NCBI GenBank assembly: GCA_021464245.1
Contig: JADCRB010000016.1
Location: 7,416,129 to 7,480,128 of the forward strand
Reading direction: 5' to 3'
Source of the DNA: Carallia brachiata
Taxonomy: Eukaryota; Streptophyta; Magnoliopsida; Malpighiales; Rhizophoraceae
Length of the DNA stretch: 64,000 nt
Both the position numbers and the translations under genes were made by a program. Each line of letters begins with the position of its first letter. Position 1 is the stretch's first letter. The notes below the pieces were generated by a model. The model was not told the origin of the DNA and did not search any database. It worked only from the letters and a program-made list of their open reading frames with translations. Shown here piece by piece: positions 24,583 to 34,319 of the stretch.

Positions 24583-26622
24583 TCAACGACCGTAGATGAG
24601 GATTGAATTGCTGCTGGAGAAGGAATCTGCATTACAATCATCGGAGTCCGGGAAAGACAAGATGCAATGTTGAGGTTCTTCAGGGCTAATTGTGATCAAT
24701 CCAGTACCAGCATGACCAAAGCCATCGAACTGTATCGCTGGCAAGGTGGCATTTCCATCCAAATATTGCAACACTTGCCTCATGCTAGGCCTAGCTGCTT
24801 GTGTATGGTGTGCACAAAGCAGTCCCAGCTTCAAAACCAGTTCCATTTCCTCGGTCACATATTTTCCTTCCAATCTAGGATCACTTGTCTGAAGAATGGT
24901 CCCATTTCTCCAGTGCTCAAGGACCCAGTCAGACAAAACAACCTCCTCAGGTGATCTTTCTGGTTCTACAGGCTTCCTTCCACAAGCTATTTCAAGCAAA
25001 AATATACCGAAAGAAAAAACATCACTGCTGGTTGTGCCCCTTCCATTTCTAGTAAGCTCCGGCGCAAGATATCCAACAGTTCCAACTACACAGGTTGTTT
25101 GAGGAGTTGCTCCATGATCGTGGAACTTCGCAAGCCCAAAGTCTCCTAGTCGTCCATTGAGTTCGGCATCCAACATAACGTTGCTCGCTTTGATGTCTCT
25201 ATGCAGAACAACTTGTTCCCATTCTTCATGGAGGTAAAGAAGAGCTGATGCAACTCCTCTGAGAATTTGATATCGCTGTACCCAACCGAGGTCAGGCGTC
25301 TCGTTGCTGAATAGGAACTTGTCCAGGCTTCCATTTGGCATGTAATCATAGACCAAGAGAAACTCTCCCTTTCGCCGGCAGTAGCCTAGCAGCTGGACCA
25401 GGTTCCTATGCCTCAGCCTTCCCATGCTAACAATCTCAGCAACAAATTCCTTCATTCCTCGTTGGGTATCATGGGAGACTTTCTTTACCGCAATTTGCAC
25501 ATTGGAAGAAGGTAACTTTCCTCTATATACCCTTCCAAAACCGCCAATCCCCACCAATTCTCCATCTTGGAAACCTTTTGTTGCTTTGTACAGATCCTTG
25601 TATGAAAATCTTTGAGGACCATATTCCTGTTCCCAATCTTCTTTCACTTCTTCGTATTTCTTCCTTCTGTAAATATAAACACCTCCAGAGATTAAGAGCA
25701 AAATAACTCCTATTACTGATGGCATAAAAATTCTCAAATCTAGTTTGTTTTTTGATTTTCTGTTGGCAGGAATCGAAGGAAGCTGTGATTTGTCAAGACC
25801 TTGTGCTTGCCCACTTTGGTTGAAGCTCCAGCCCAAAATGTAGTGGTAGTTTGACCTTTGTCCAGTGGACGAAGAGAAACCAATGTACATAGAATCCTGA
25901 AGGATGACAGAAAGATCTAGAAATGTTGACAGCAAAGGCTGGCTTGGTTTTTGGCCGGTAACAGGAGCAAGTGTTACATTGATCAGCTTCTCTACTCCAT
26001 CATAATCTATCCAAGCTTGAATCGGATCCCCGCTTGTGAGCTCCAAGCTCTTATTTGCCCTGTCTTCATCTGAGAAATAAGTCACTGAAGCTGAAGCGTT
26101 GGATATCAAACTGTTAACATCAACTCCAACATGATTGCCGTCTATGTCATTAAGATCAGGGCTCTGTACAGTGTCCAGCTCAACTGCAAATACATGGTTT
26201 GAGGACAAACCATTGTTTGTAGAATTGAGGAGGCCAAGAAACTGTGATGGAAGGGCCCCCGGGAACTCCACAGACCGAGAGATAGTGAAGGCAAACCCAT
26301 GGCCACCAATCCTTGGAAACTGCGGCACTATGGCAAACACAAAGCTGGTAGAAAATGAGAGAGACCCTCTTGAACTGTTGGTGAATTTAAGTGGAAGGGG
26401 GAAGAAAGCACGACCAATCTGAAGCTTGGAAGCGGCTGTCAGCTCTAACAAGCCATTCGGATGGATCTTTGCAGTACCATTGAGAGGAAGATTGGCTCCA
26501 ACAAAGCCATTGTAGATGAACTGACGTTGGTCATCTTGAGCCAGCCCCAAGTGTTCCAAGAACAGGAAACAGCAGAGTAGAATAAGCACCAATTTAAGCA
26601 CAGCAATCATTATGAAAAGCAT
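24583..26622 (-). CDS. L-type lectin receptor kinase, copy 1 (LecRK, clade IV-like), intact
   Basis: Intronless 679-aa plasma-membrane receptor kinase. Order: signal peptide (1-29, ending near LGLAQ), legume-lectin ectodomain (about 32-272, with several N-glycosylation sequons such as NSS and NAS), one transmembrane helix (about 298-318), stop-transfer RRKK, and a Ser/Thr kinase domain (about 357-628). Kinase residues are complete: glycine loop GIGGFG (358-363), Lys380 in AVKK, catalytic HRD (474-476), DFG (494-496), APE (520-522). A Ser-rich tail follows. These receptors sense extracellular cues such as eATP/eNAD, glycans or pathogens; the ligand here is unknown. The lectin loop has GHGFAF, with His in place of the sugar-binding Asp of classical legume lectins, as in many LecRKs. 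Met5 (at 26610) is the start shared by all copies and is the likelier initiator. Confidence 0.93.
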   Translation of the reverse strand: MLFIMIAVLKLVLILLCCFLFLEHLGLAQDDQRQFIYNGFVGANLPLNGTAKIHPNGLLELTAASKLQIGRAFFPLPLKFTNSSRGSLSFSTSFVFAIVPQFPRIGGHGFAFTISRSVEFPGALPSQFLGLLNSTNNGLSSNHVFAVELDTVQSPDLNDIDGNHVGVDVNSLISNASASVTYFSDEDRANKSLELTSGDPIQAWIDYDGVEKLINVTLAPVTGQKPSQPLLSTFLDLSVILQDSMYIGFSSSTGQRSNYHYILGWSFNQSGQAQGLDKSQLPSIPANRKSKNKLDLRIFMPSVIGVILLLISGGVYIYRRKKYEEVKEDWEQEYGPQRFSYKDLYKATKGFQDGELVGIGGFGRVYRGKLPSSNVQIAVKKVSHDTQRGMKEFVAEIVSMGRLRHRNLVQLLGYCRRKGEFLLVYDYMPNGSLDKFLFSNETPDLGWVQRYQILRGVASALLYLHEEWEQVVLHRDIKASNVMLDAELNGRLGDFGLAKFHDHGATPQTTCVVGTVGYLAPELTRNGRGTTSSDVFSFGIFLLEIACGRKPVEPERSPEEVVLSDWVLEHWRNGTILQTSDPRLEGKYVTEEMELVLKLGLLCAHHTQAARPSMRQVLQYLDGNATLPAIQFDGFGHAGTGLITISPEEPQHCILSFPDSDDCNADSFSSSNSILIYGR

Positions 26623-26658
26623 GATACAGAACTGCTTTTGTTGTTTGCTGGTTTGCTG

Positions 26659-26665
26659 CTTTATA
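26659..26665 (-). promoter_or_regulatory. TATA box of LecRK-1
   Basis: TATAAAG on the minus strand, 37 bp before the first ATG and 49 bp before Met5. A TATA sequence recurs at the equivalent place in front of copies 2, 3, 4 and 5. The short distance implies a very short leader and favours Met5 as the start. Confidence 0.55.
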
Positions 26666-27914
26666 CAATGAAGTTTCTTCTTTTAGTATTTCAGCTTGGT
26701 TTTGTAGGATGTATTTGGAACAATTATACTTCCTTTTTAATTAGAAAATGAATGCGAGAAAAAGAGATAACAAGAAAAAATTTGTGTAGTTTACTCAAAT
26801 TAAATTTGGGATAAAAATTTTATTATTGTCATTGTAGTTGTCGGGCTATTGAGGTTGAAGCTGAAATGTGGACCGGCTCTTCCACAGTCATCAGAGACCA
26901 AACATTTATTTAATTTGTCTTGAACCATAGTTTTTCAAGACATCGGCATCCATAGTTTTTCACTTTAATGGAAGATTGAAATCGTCATTTTTTCTAAATC
27001 AAGTTAAGAAACAATGAAGCATGTTCCTTATCAAATATCAAGTTATGATAAAGGGAAAGAATTTTGCAAGAGAGAAAAAGAAAAGAATAGTCCACAGGCA
27101 TGGTCAGAAAAAAGGATGCACATGACTGACTTTGGAATCAGAAAATGTCATCCTCAGAAAAAAAAAAAAAGCTATCGAATAATGCATTTGATGTTTCTTC
27201 TTTTAATATTGAAATAGTTAATGGTTTACTAATTAGTAATTAACGGGGAAGAAGTCGCAAATTGAAAAATACTGTAAGAGAGTACACAATATTTTAAGAG
27301 CAAACTCTCATAAATCTTATAAGTAAATTAATTTATAAAAAAAATAAAAGGTGAATCTCTAACTTTTTTTCGGTCTCGAAAGACTAGTAATTACTCAAAA
27401 TAAGTTTGAGTTAGTGAATAATGCATTTGATTGATAATGAAAATGACACTTTAATTTTTGCACTTGTGATGCCAAGTTTACAGCCAAATTCAAAGCTCCA
27501 AAAAGAAGGTCAGCATCTAATTTCAATCAACAGTCACAGTGGTCAACATCCAAGAAATGTAGGCTAGGATTAAGAGCGAGCCAATTGTTTACAGAAGAAA
27601 TTGGGAGACAGTTTCTGAAAATAAGGCCGGGCATGGCTGCTGCTCTGTAGTTTGTCCGACTTTACGGAGTAAAGATCAAAAGGGACAAATATAGCCATAA
27701 AGCACAAGTTCAATGCTAGTGTTATATGGGACTAAATCAACTTGGACCGAACCATAATAAAATACTTGGTCCAAGTTTTTTTTTTCTTTCTCTCTTCAGC
27801 TCAGTGGAAATTTCCTGCTTGGATTCTTCTTTCAAAATGCATCAGATTTAGTAGTCATTCCAGATGGGTCAGAGTAATTGGGTATGCGCCGGTTCTGCGG
27901 ATCCAACGACTAAG

Positions 27915-28375
27915 ATGCCAAGATTGTGAAGACGAGGCCATGCCCACCAAGAGTAGGTGAGGCAAGGACCATGGCAAAAACGAAGCTAGTAGAAAATGAC
28001 AGGGACTGAGAAGTGTTGGCTTAGATTGCTCTTTTGCTTGTATTGCTAGATTTGCTAATAGGGTCGTAGATTGATTTGTAAGACAGTTCCAAGAAGTCTG
28101 TTGTTCTCAAAACTTAGTTAACAATTATCGGCTTATCTATCTCGTTTGTTTCTTTCAGATCTCACAAATTAATGCAAGCTTGCAAGTTTTATGTCAAAAA
28201 AAAAAAAAGAATTTATTGCATTTGAAAGGCAAAGATAAAAGACATGACCAATTTCTTAGTTTGAAATGTTATTTGTGAGCTCTAGCAGACCATTGTGGGA
28301 AGGATTATTTGCTATTCCATTGAGACTAAGATTGGCGCCAATCCCTAGAACCAATTTGGAGTGATCCGAGAAATC
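27915..28375 (-). pseudogene. 5' fragment of a second L-type lectin gene (copy in unit 1)
   Basis: Minus-strand remnants of a lectin N terminus distinct from the LecRKs beside it: 'VLGIGANLSLNGIANN', 'HNGLLELTNNISN' then a stop, and further downstream 'SFSTSFVFAMV' and 'PTLGGHGLVFTI'. It is broken by stops, frameshifts and a retroposon (28021-28208). Nothing of a transmembrane or kinase region follows. The same fragment recurs near 37.7, 42.1 and 50.4 kb, so it was part of the ancestral unit. Confidence 0.7.
28021..28208 (+). mobile_element. 5'-truncated retroposon (LINE 3' tail) in the lectin fragment
   Basis: About 188 bp absent from the equivalent sequence at 37750 and 50455. It ends in 'ttatgtc' followed by a run of about 14 A. 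An unrelated body with a poly-A tail suggests a truncated LINE or a retroposed 3' UTR. Target-site duplications are unclear. Confidence 0.55.
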
Positions 28376-28379
28376 CTGT

Positions 28380-30480
28380 CATTGAGCAACTTAGTGAAAT
28401 AAGGAGAGTGTCTTTTTACTTAATCCATATCTACCTAAAATATTTTTGAACTTTTTTTTTTTTAACTCTTAAACCACAACTAAACCATTAATTTACTTAA
28501 ACTACAAACATTTAAGCAATTACCATGTAAATGTGAAAATCTCATGCACTAGACACTTTGTTTAATCCATTCTCTAATAATTTTGACAATTTTTATTTTG
28601 TACATAATTGGTTTGGTTTAGTTAAGTGAATTAGACAATTTTACTTAAACTCTAATTTGAACAAACGATTGCCTTAAGTGTTTAGAGGTGACAAAATTTA
28701 ACACACCAAAATAATCCAATTAAATTGACATGAAATTTAATTGTCTTTAAACCGAATAACTTGAATCTAAAATTTAAAAATTTAAAATTTAGTATGTCTA
28801 AGATCCAAAATTCCATAATCTTGAAACTCCATGCACTTGAAATTGTGGAAATTGATATACTTTTTTTATTTTTATATTTTCTAAACTTAGACTCATTAGT
28901 TATGAGAGAAAAATAGTTAAAAAAATTAAAAATTTAAATTTTTAATATTTTTTACTGAAATATTATCAATAATATTTAAGTTATAAACTCATGAAGTGAA
29001 AACTGACATAGTATAAATGCAAAGTTCCTGGAAATGTAGCCTTTTTTTTTATTTTTTTTTACCACACCTGGAAATTTAGCTAACCCGGCCCAAGTCTACC
29101 GCGTCTATAGTTCTACCGGCGGCGAAACTTAGTCGTTGGGGGAAAAAAAGTAGGTTATCTTTTTGATTGGTTGATGGCAAAATACGGATCGTGACAAGCG
29201 AATGAAACAACGAAAGCGATGGCAGTGGCTCTTCTAACGTTAATAAATAAATAGGAGAGTTTTTAATTTGATTTATATTTTTTAATAGGTATAATTTATT
29301 TAAAATTTTATATTATTTAATGAATGAGATCTATTTAAAATAAAAAAAATAAAAAAATAAATTGTAAGGTATTATATTATAAATAAATTTTACTTATTTA
29401 ATAAATGAATAAAATTAACAACACCTTAAATTAGACTCGCTGCACTCGCATAGTTATGTTTATGTATGAGGCAATAGAATAGAATCACGTATATTTGTAC
29501 AGTTGATGATAGATGTGACAAGTAAATTTCAAGTCTGTAACAGTTAGATTCGAAAATATAAAAATAAATTATAAATAAAAATTTAAAATAAAAGAAAATT
29601 TACGTAAGGTCGTTTTTCGTGATTCCTCTGATTAGTGTTTCTTTTTTTGACTCCGTTAAGGGCTGCACGAGTTTGATCTTAATAGAAATAATTTCCACAG
29701 TTTTATCTTGAACTGTAGGAAATGGATTTCACTGAGGCCGAGGTTTGATCTCAGGTGGATTAGTTGAACTCCAGTGAGAGTCGTTGATTCCATTCGAACT
29801 GGATGGACTCCGGTGAGGGCCGTAGGAAGTTTGATCTCACTTGGATATTTACGATTTTAATATTTTGGATTTTTGATCTAGTGGATCCAATTCAATGGCA
29901 ATTAGAGAGCATACACCCAAAATATATAGAGAGAGAAAGAAAGAATACAAAGCTTTAGAAGAGATGATTTTACTTTGTATGGGATGATTTTAAAGGTTTT
30001 GAAGGGATGCCTATTTATAGGGTTGGGGATGATGGATGCCAAAATTATATGATTTGAATCATACATAGAAAGAGTCTTTTTTGGTGGTTGAATTTTGACA
30101 TTTTACATGGTTACCAACCATATGAAAATTATTATTTTTATATGTATGCACTTGTTGCTTTGCATGCATTGAATTTTTCTTTTTTTGTGATTTTTTTTTG
30201 GTGTTTACAATAGAATCACCGGAGGGCCATTTTTGTTCAAACCAAAGTCGCAAGATGCATTGATATTGTTAGATTTTGGTTCAAATTGAAATCGAGATAA
30301 AGTTTTTTTTTTTTTTTGTCCTTTCTGAGGGTCATTGAATAATGAATTATACAATTTTTTTTCTATAAATTTCCCACATTTTCTTAAAATTAAAACAAAA
30401 TAATACTTCTAAAATAGATGTTTCATATCTAACCACTGTAGTGTGAGTTAAAGGCAAGATAAAATTTAACGGATAGCTTT
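28380..30480. other. AT-rich intergenic DNA between units 1 and 2
   Basis: Contains the conserved block (29080-29235, listed separately). From about 29400 to 30480 there is unique sequence without a gene. The stretch 29690-29850 has repeated 'gatctca(g/c)', 'gactccggtgaggg' and 'agttgaactccagtgag' phrases of unknown origin. Confidence 0.4.
29080..29235. repeat. Conserved non-coding block (copy 1 of 3)
   Basis: 'gctaacccggcccaagtct(a/g)ccgcgtctatag' through 'gtaggttatct...gattggt(t/c)gatggcaaaatacggatcgtgacaagcg' recurs at 51305-51435, and its second half at 42385-42450. It is better conserved than the surrounding DNA. Confidence 0.65.
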
Positions 30481-30483
30481 ATG

Positions 30484-30590
30484 ATCGCTCATCTTCATAG
30501 CAGTCTTTGTCCCAGAGACCAAAGGTTTGAGCTTGGAAGAAATTGAACCTAAAATCTTGGAGTGAAAACTCGGAACTGTCTAAGCTTCAC
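30484..30590 (+). pseudogene. 3' remnant of a D-xylose-proton symporter-like/plastidic glucose transporter gene (unit 2)
   Basis: Encodes the C-terminal family signature '(S)SVFIAVFVPETKGLSLEE' followed by IEPKILE-like sequence, partly out of frame. PETKG...LEEIE is the conserved C terminus of MFS sugar porters. The longer copy is at 53736-54410. Only the last ~35 codons survive here. Confidence 0.65.
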
Positions 30591-30679
30591 TAAATGAAAA
30601 GCTGGCAAACCTTCTCTGTTCTTTTTGCTCTAGTTTTTCCTGGCTACATCTTTTCAGCATGAAATCTAACAAGCATGCC

Positions 30680-30995
30680 CTTGCCATTAGTAAATGCTCG
30701 AGAAGGCTAAGTCTAAGCCGAATGACAATGCTATTGAATTTCCTGCAATGTTGACTAGTTTTAGATACAATCTCACATTCATTTTTCCCGACCACTCTAG
30801 CAGTACCTTGAACTTTTCATCCGGAGGAACAATGAAGTTTCCCTTGGTCAAGTCCAAGGTAATAGGTACATGTCTGCTACTGACTTTTCTTTGAGATTGT
30901 AAGATCTCAGCCATTCCCTTGCTTTTGGTGTGATTATAGTTTCAAAGGGAATGCCATTGTCCAAGAGAATGCTAGTGACTAAAATTTTGTGGCAT
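30680..30995 (-). pseudogene. Unassigned coding-like fragment
   Basis: Two minus-strand frames read like protein: an upstream piece containing 'NGIPFETIITPKAREWLRSY' and a downstream 75-codon frame containing 'GNFIVPPDEKFKVLLEW' and 'NVRLYLKLVNIAGNS'. A frameshift separates them. Unit 5 keeps only the first ~50 bp (54465-54515), so unit 5 has lost ~295 bp. I do not recognise the family. Confidence 0.35.
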
Positions 30996-30999
30996 CTTT

Positions 31000-32242
31000 T
31001 TTTGGGTTCTTAGGAACCAAGATTTGATTCCTATAGCTGATATTAAGAGTCCAACAACTCTAAAAATTTTGGCTCTGTTGCCAAAGTTTTTAGCTTATTT
31101 ATATCACCCCTCTAACAACCTACAGAAATATCTATAAAAATATGTTTGTCATACTTATATAACATAATGTACCAATTTACAATTATGATTGTCTTCTTTG
31201 CATACAATTGAAGATTGTCAGTCAATCCAGTACTCATTGCTAGATGGAGGACAAAATTTGCCTTAAAGAACTTGATGGTTCAATTTCTGGAGGACTAGCC
31301 GTAATAGCTTGATATTGGGACCTTGGAATTGCTAGGGGAGTTTTATGGGATGGGATTGATTTGTTCTCTTATTGGATAAAGAAGATTAAAATAGTTATGG
31401 TATCATAGGCATTTACGATCTTTCTAAATGCTCTCAAGCCAACATTAAGTTCCAGAATCATAGCTTTTACAAATCTGCAGGAAAACTGGTCATTTAAGAT
31501 ATTTCTATTAGCTGGTCTGCAGCTCTCACAGGGATTTAGGAAGACCTGTACACCACCCCTTCTATTTTTAATGGCAGCTTGTACATCTTGACCCCAAAAT
31601 CTCCCTTCGAGTCCTAGCGGAGGATTTGAACCTATGACCTTATTTTCATACTTTTGTTAGGATCAAGTGTCTGCCATCACACTAAAAAATTTAGCTGTTG
31701 GTATAAGTTGAACATTATTTCCTGAAATTTCTCAGAACTGCATCTAGCACTGAGTGCCATTCTGGCTGTCAGTCTTGTCAAGTCCAAAAGGAAATACTGG
31801 TCTATTTAGCCAACACTAACCTATCTCAAAAGTTGCAGAGGCCAATCTATGTTGTTTGTAGTTCTAGAACGAACCTCTAGGCTGGATAATGGAGAAATTC
31901 GAAATGCTAGGTTTGAACATTTAAACTCAACATTACTTGCTCCTTACTAATTGAATTACATATCTCAGAAAGTGCAACTGAGAATGGAAACAGTTATGTG
32001 CTAACCTAGTCTTTCATGGAGTAAAATACTTTTATCCAATATTCATCTTGCTTAAAATTACAGTTCTAATGGCTGATCTAATACTAATTGGCATCAAATG
32101 TTATCATTTACAAAGTGTATAACCAGTCGCAAATATCTGCACACGGTATTTCTCCAGATGCTGATCTGTCTTCTGCTCTACTGTCAACCTTATGCCTCAG
32201 AGATACAAGGTATTTTCTTTAAGCTTTGTTGCGTTTGCCAAT
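31000..32242. other. 3' flank of LecRK-2, shared with units 3 and 5
   Basis: Non-coding. It includes the SINE-like segment (about 31505-31700, with 'gaggatttgaacctatgacc', a decayed reversed B box) and the conserved LecRK 3' flank. Confidence 0.5.
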
Positions 32243-34268
32243 TCAATGACCATGGCTGAGAATTGAATTGTTGCTGGAGAAGGAATCTGCATTCTAATCA
32301 TCGGAGTTCGGGAAAGACAAGATGCAATGTTGAGGTTCTTCAGGGCTAATTGTGATCAATCCAGTACCAGCATGACCGAGTCCATCGAACTGTATCGCTG
32401 GCAAGGTGGCATTTCCATCCACATATTGCAACACTTGCCTCATGCTAGGCCTAGCTGCTTGTGTATGGTGTCCACAAAGCAGCCCCAGCTTCAAAACCAG
32501 TTCCATTTCCTCGGTCACATATTTTCCTTCCAATCTAGGATCACTTGTCCGAAGAATGGTTCCATTTCTCCAGTGCTCAAGGACCCAGTCAGACAAAACA
32601 ACTTCCTCAGGTGATCTTTCTGGTTCTATAGGCTTCCTTCCACAAGCATTTCAAGCAAAAATATACCGAAAGAAAAAACGTCACTGCTGGTTGTGCCCCT
32701 TCCAGTTCTGGTAAGCTCAGGCGCAAGATATCCAACAGTTCCAACCACACAAGTTGTTTGAGGAGTAGCTCCATGATCATGGAACTTGGCAAGCCCGAAG
32801 TCTCCTAGTCGTCCATTCAGTTCGGCATCCAACATAACGTTGCTCGCTTTGATGTCTCTATGCAGAACAACTTGTTCCCACTCTTCATGCAGGTAAAGAA
32901 GAGCTGATGCAACTCCTCTGAGAATTTGATATCGCTGTACCCAATCGAGATCAGGCGTCTCGTTGCTGAATAGGAACTTGTCCAGGCTTCCATTTGGCAT
33001 GTAATCATAGACCAAGAGAAGCTCTCCTTTTCGCCGGCAGTAGCCTAGCAGCTGGACTAGGTTCCTATGCCTCAGCCTCCCCATGCTAACAATCTCAGCA
33101 ACAAATTCCTTCATTCCTTGTTGGGCATCATGGGAGACTTTCTTTACTGCAATTTGCAGATTAGAAGAAGGTAACTTTCCTCTATATACCCTTCCAAAAC
33201 CGCCAATCCCCACCAATTCTCTGTCCTTGAACCCTTTTGTTGCTTTGTACAGATCCTTGTAAGAATATCTTTGAGGACCATATTCCTGTTCCCAATCTTC
33301 TTTCACTTCTTCGTATTTCTTCCTTCTGTAGCTATAAACACCTCCAGAGATTAAGAGCAAAATACCTCCTGTTACTGATGGCATAAAAATTCTCAAATCT
33401 AGTTTGTTTTTTGATTTTCTGTTGGCGGGGATCGAAGGAAGCTGTGACTTGTCAAGACCTTGTGCTTGCCCACTTTGGTTGAAGCTCCAGCCCAAAATGT
33501 AGTGGTGGCTTGACACTTGTCCAGTGGACGAAGAGAAACCAATGTACATAGAATCCTGAAGGATGAGAGAAAGATCTAGAAATGTTGATAGCAAAGGCTG
33601 GCTTGGTTTTTGGCGGGTAACAGGAGCAAGTGTTACATTGATCAGCTTCTCTACTCCATCATAGTCTATCCAAGCTTGAATTGGATCCCCGCTCATGAGC
33701 TCCAAGCTCTTATTTTCCCTGCCTTCTTCTGAGAAATAAGTCACTGGAGCTGAAGCGTTGGATATCAAGCTGTTAACATCAACGCCAACATGGTTGTTGT
33801 CTATGTCATAAAGATCGGGGCTCTCCACGGTGTCTAGCTCAACTGCAAATAAATGGTTTGAGGACAAACCATTGATTGTAGAATTCAAGAGGCCAAGGTA
33901 CTGTGTTTCAAGGGCACCCGGAAACTCTACAGACCGAGAGATGTGAAGGCAAAGCCATGGCCACCGAGAGTTGGAAACTCCGGCACCATGGCAAACACAA
34001 AGCCGGTAGAAAATGAGAGAGACCCTCTTGAACTATTGGTGAATTTAAGTGGAAAGGGGAAGAAAGCACGGCCAATTTGATGCTTGGAAATGTTTGTCAA
34101 TTCTAACAGGCCATTCGGATGGATCTTTGCAGTACCATTGAGACTAAGATTGGCTCCAACAAAGCCATTGTAGATGAACTGACGTTGGTCATCTTGAGCC
34201 AGCCCCAAGTGTTCCAAGAACTGAAAACAGCAGAGTAGAATAAGCACAAATTTAAGCATAGCAATCAT
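32243..34268 (-). pseudogene. L-type lectin receptor kinase, copy 2, disrupted
   Basis: Full-length relative of copies 1, 3 and 5 with three lesions. A 1-bp deletion near 33942 (the others read 'gagatagtgaagg', this one 'gagatgtgaagg') breaks the lectin domain after 'GGHGFAFT'. A 1-bp deletion near 32647 ('aagctatttc' to 'aagcatttc') breaks kinase subdomain IX. A TAG at 32294-32296 replaces a Cys codon 16 codons before the ancestral stop. The kinase motifs GIGGFG, HRDIKASN, DFGLAK and APE are otherwise intact. The fragments are collinear, so decay is recent; an assembly error in either 1-bp site cannot be excluded. The frame extending upstream to 34301 overlaps the TATA box and is not a real start. 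Confidence 0.85.
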
Positions 34269-34319
34269 TGTGAAAATTTTGCTGTTTGCTGCTTTATACA
34301 AAGAAGTTTCTTCTTTTAG

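Larger units (their letters stand above)
23300..29250. repeat. Duplication unit 1 of the LecRK array
   Basis: Contains, left to right: a SINE-like 3' flank (about 23330-23510), a unit-specific insertion (23514-23995), LecRK-1 (24583-26622, -), its promoter, a 5' flank shared with the other units ('gggaaagaattttgcaagag' near 27055, 'gtcaacatccaagaaatgta' near 27541), a second lectin fragment (27915-28375), AT-rich filler, and the conserved non-coding block (about 29080-29235). The same order recurs in the other units. Confidence 0.75.

Noticed and set aside
24667..25102. Plus-strand 95- and 68-codon frames repeated under every LecRK
   Set aside because: Antisense shadows of the kinase-domain coding sequence, present wherever that sequence is conserved.
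29690..29850. Possible short tandem repeat with 'gactccggtgaggg' phrases
   Set aside because: Phrases are irregularly spaced and too diverged to call a repeat array; no CRISPR-like pattern either.
33927..34301. Upstream start of LecRK-2 at 34301 (MYKAANSK...)
   Set aside because: The extra residues are translated from the TATA region; the conserved start is at 34268.
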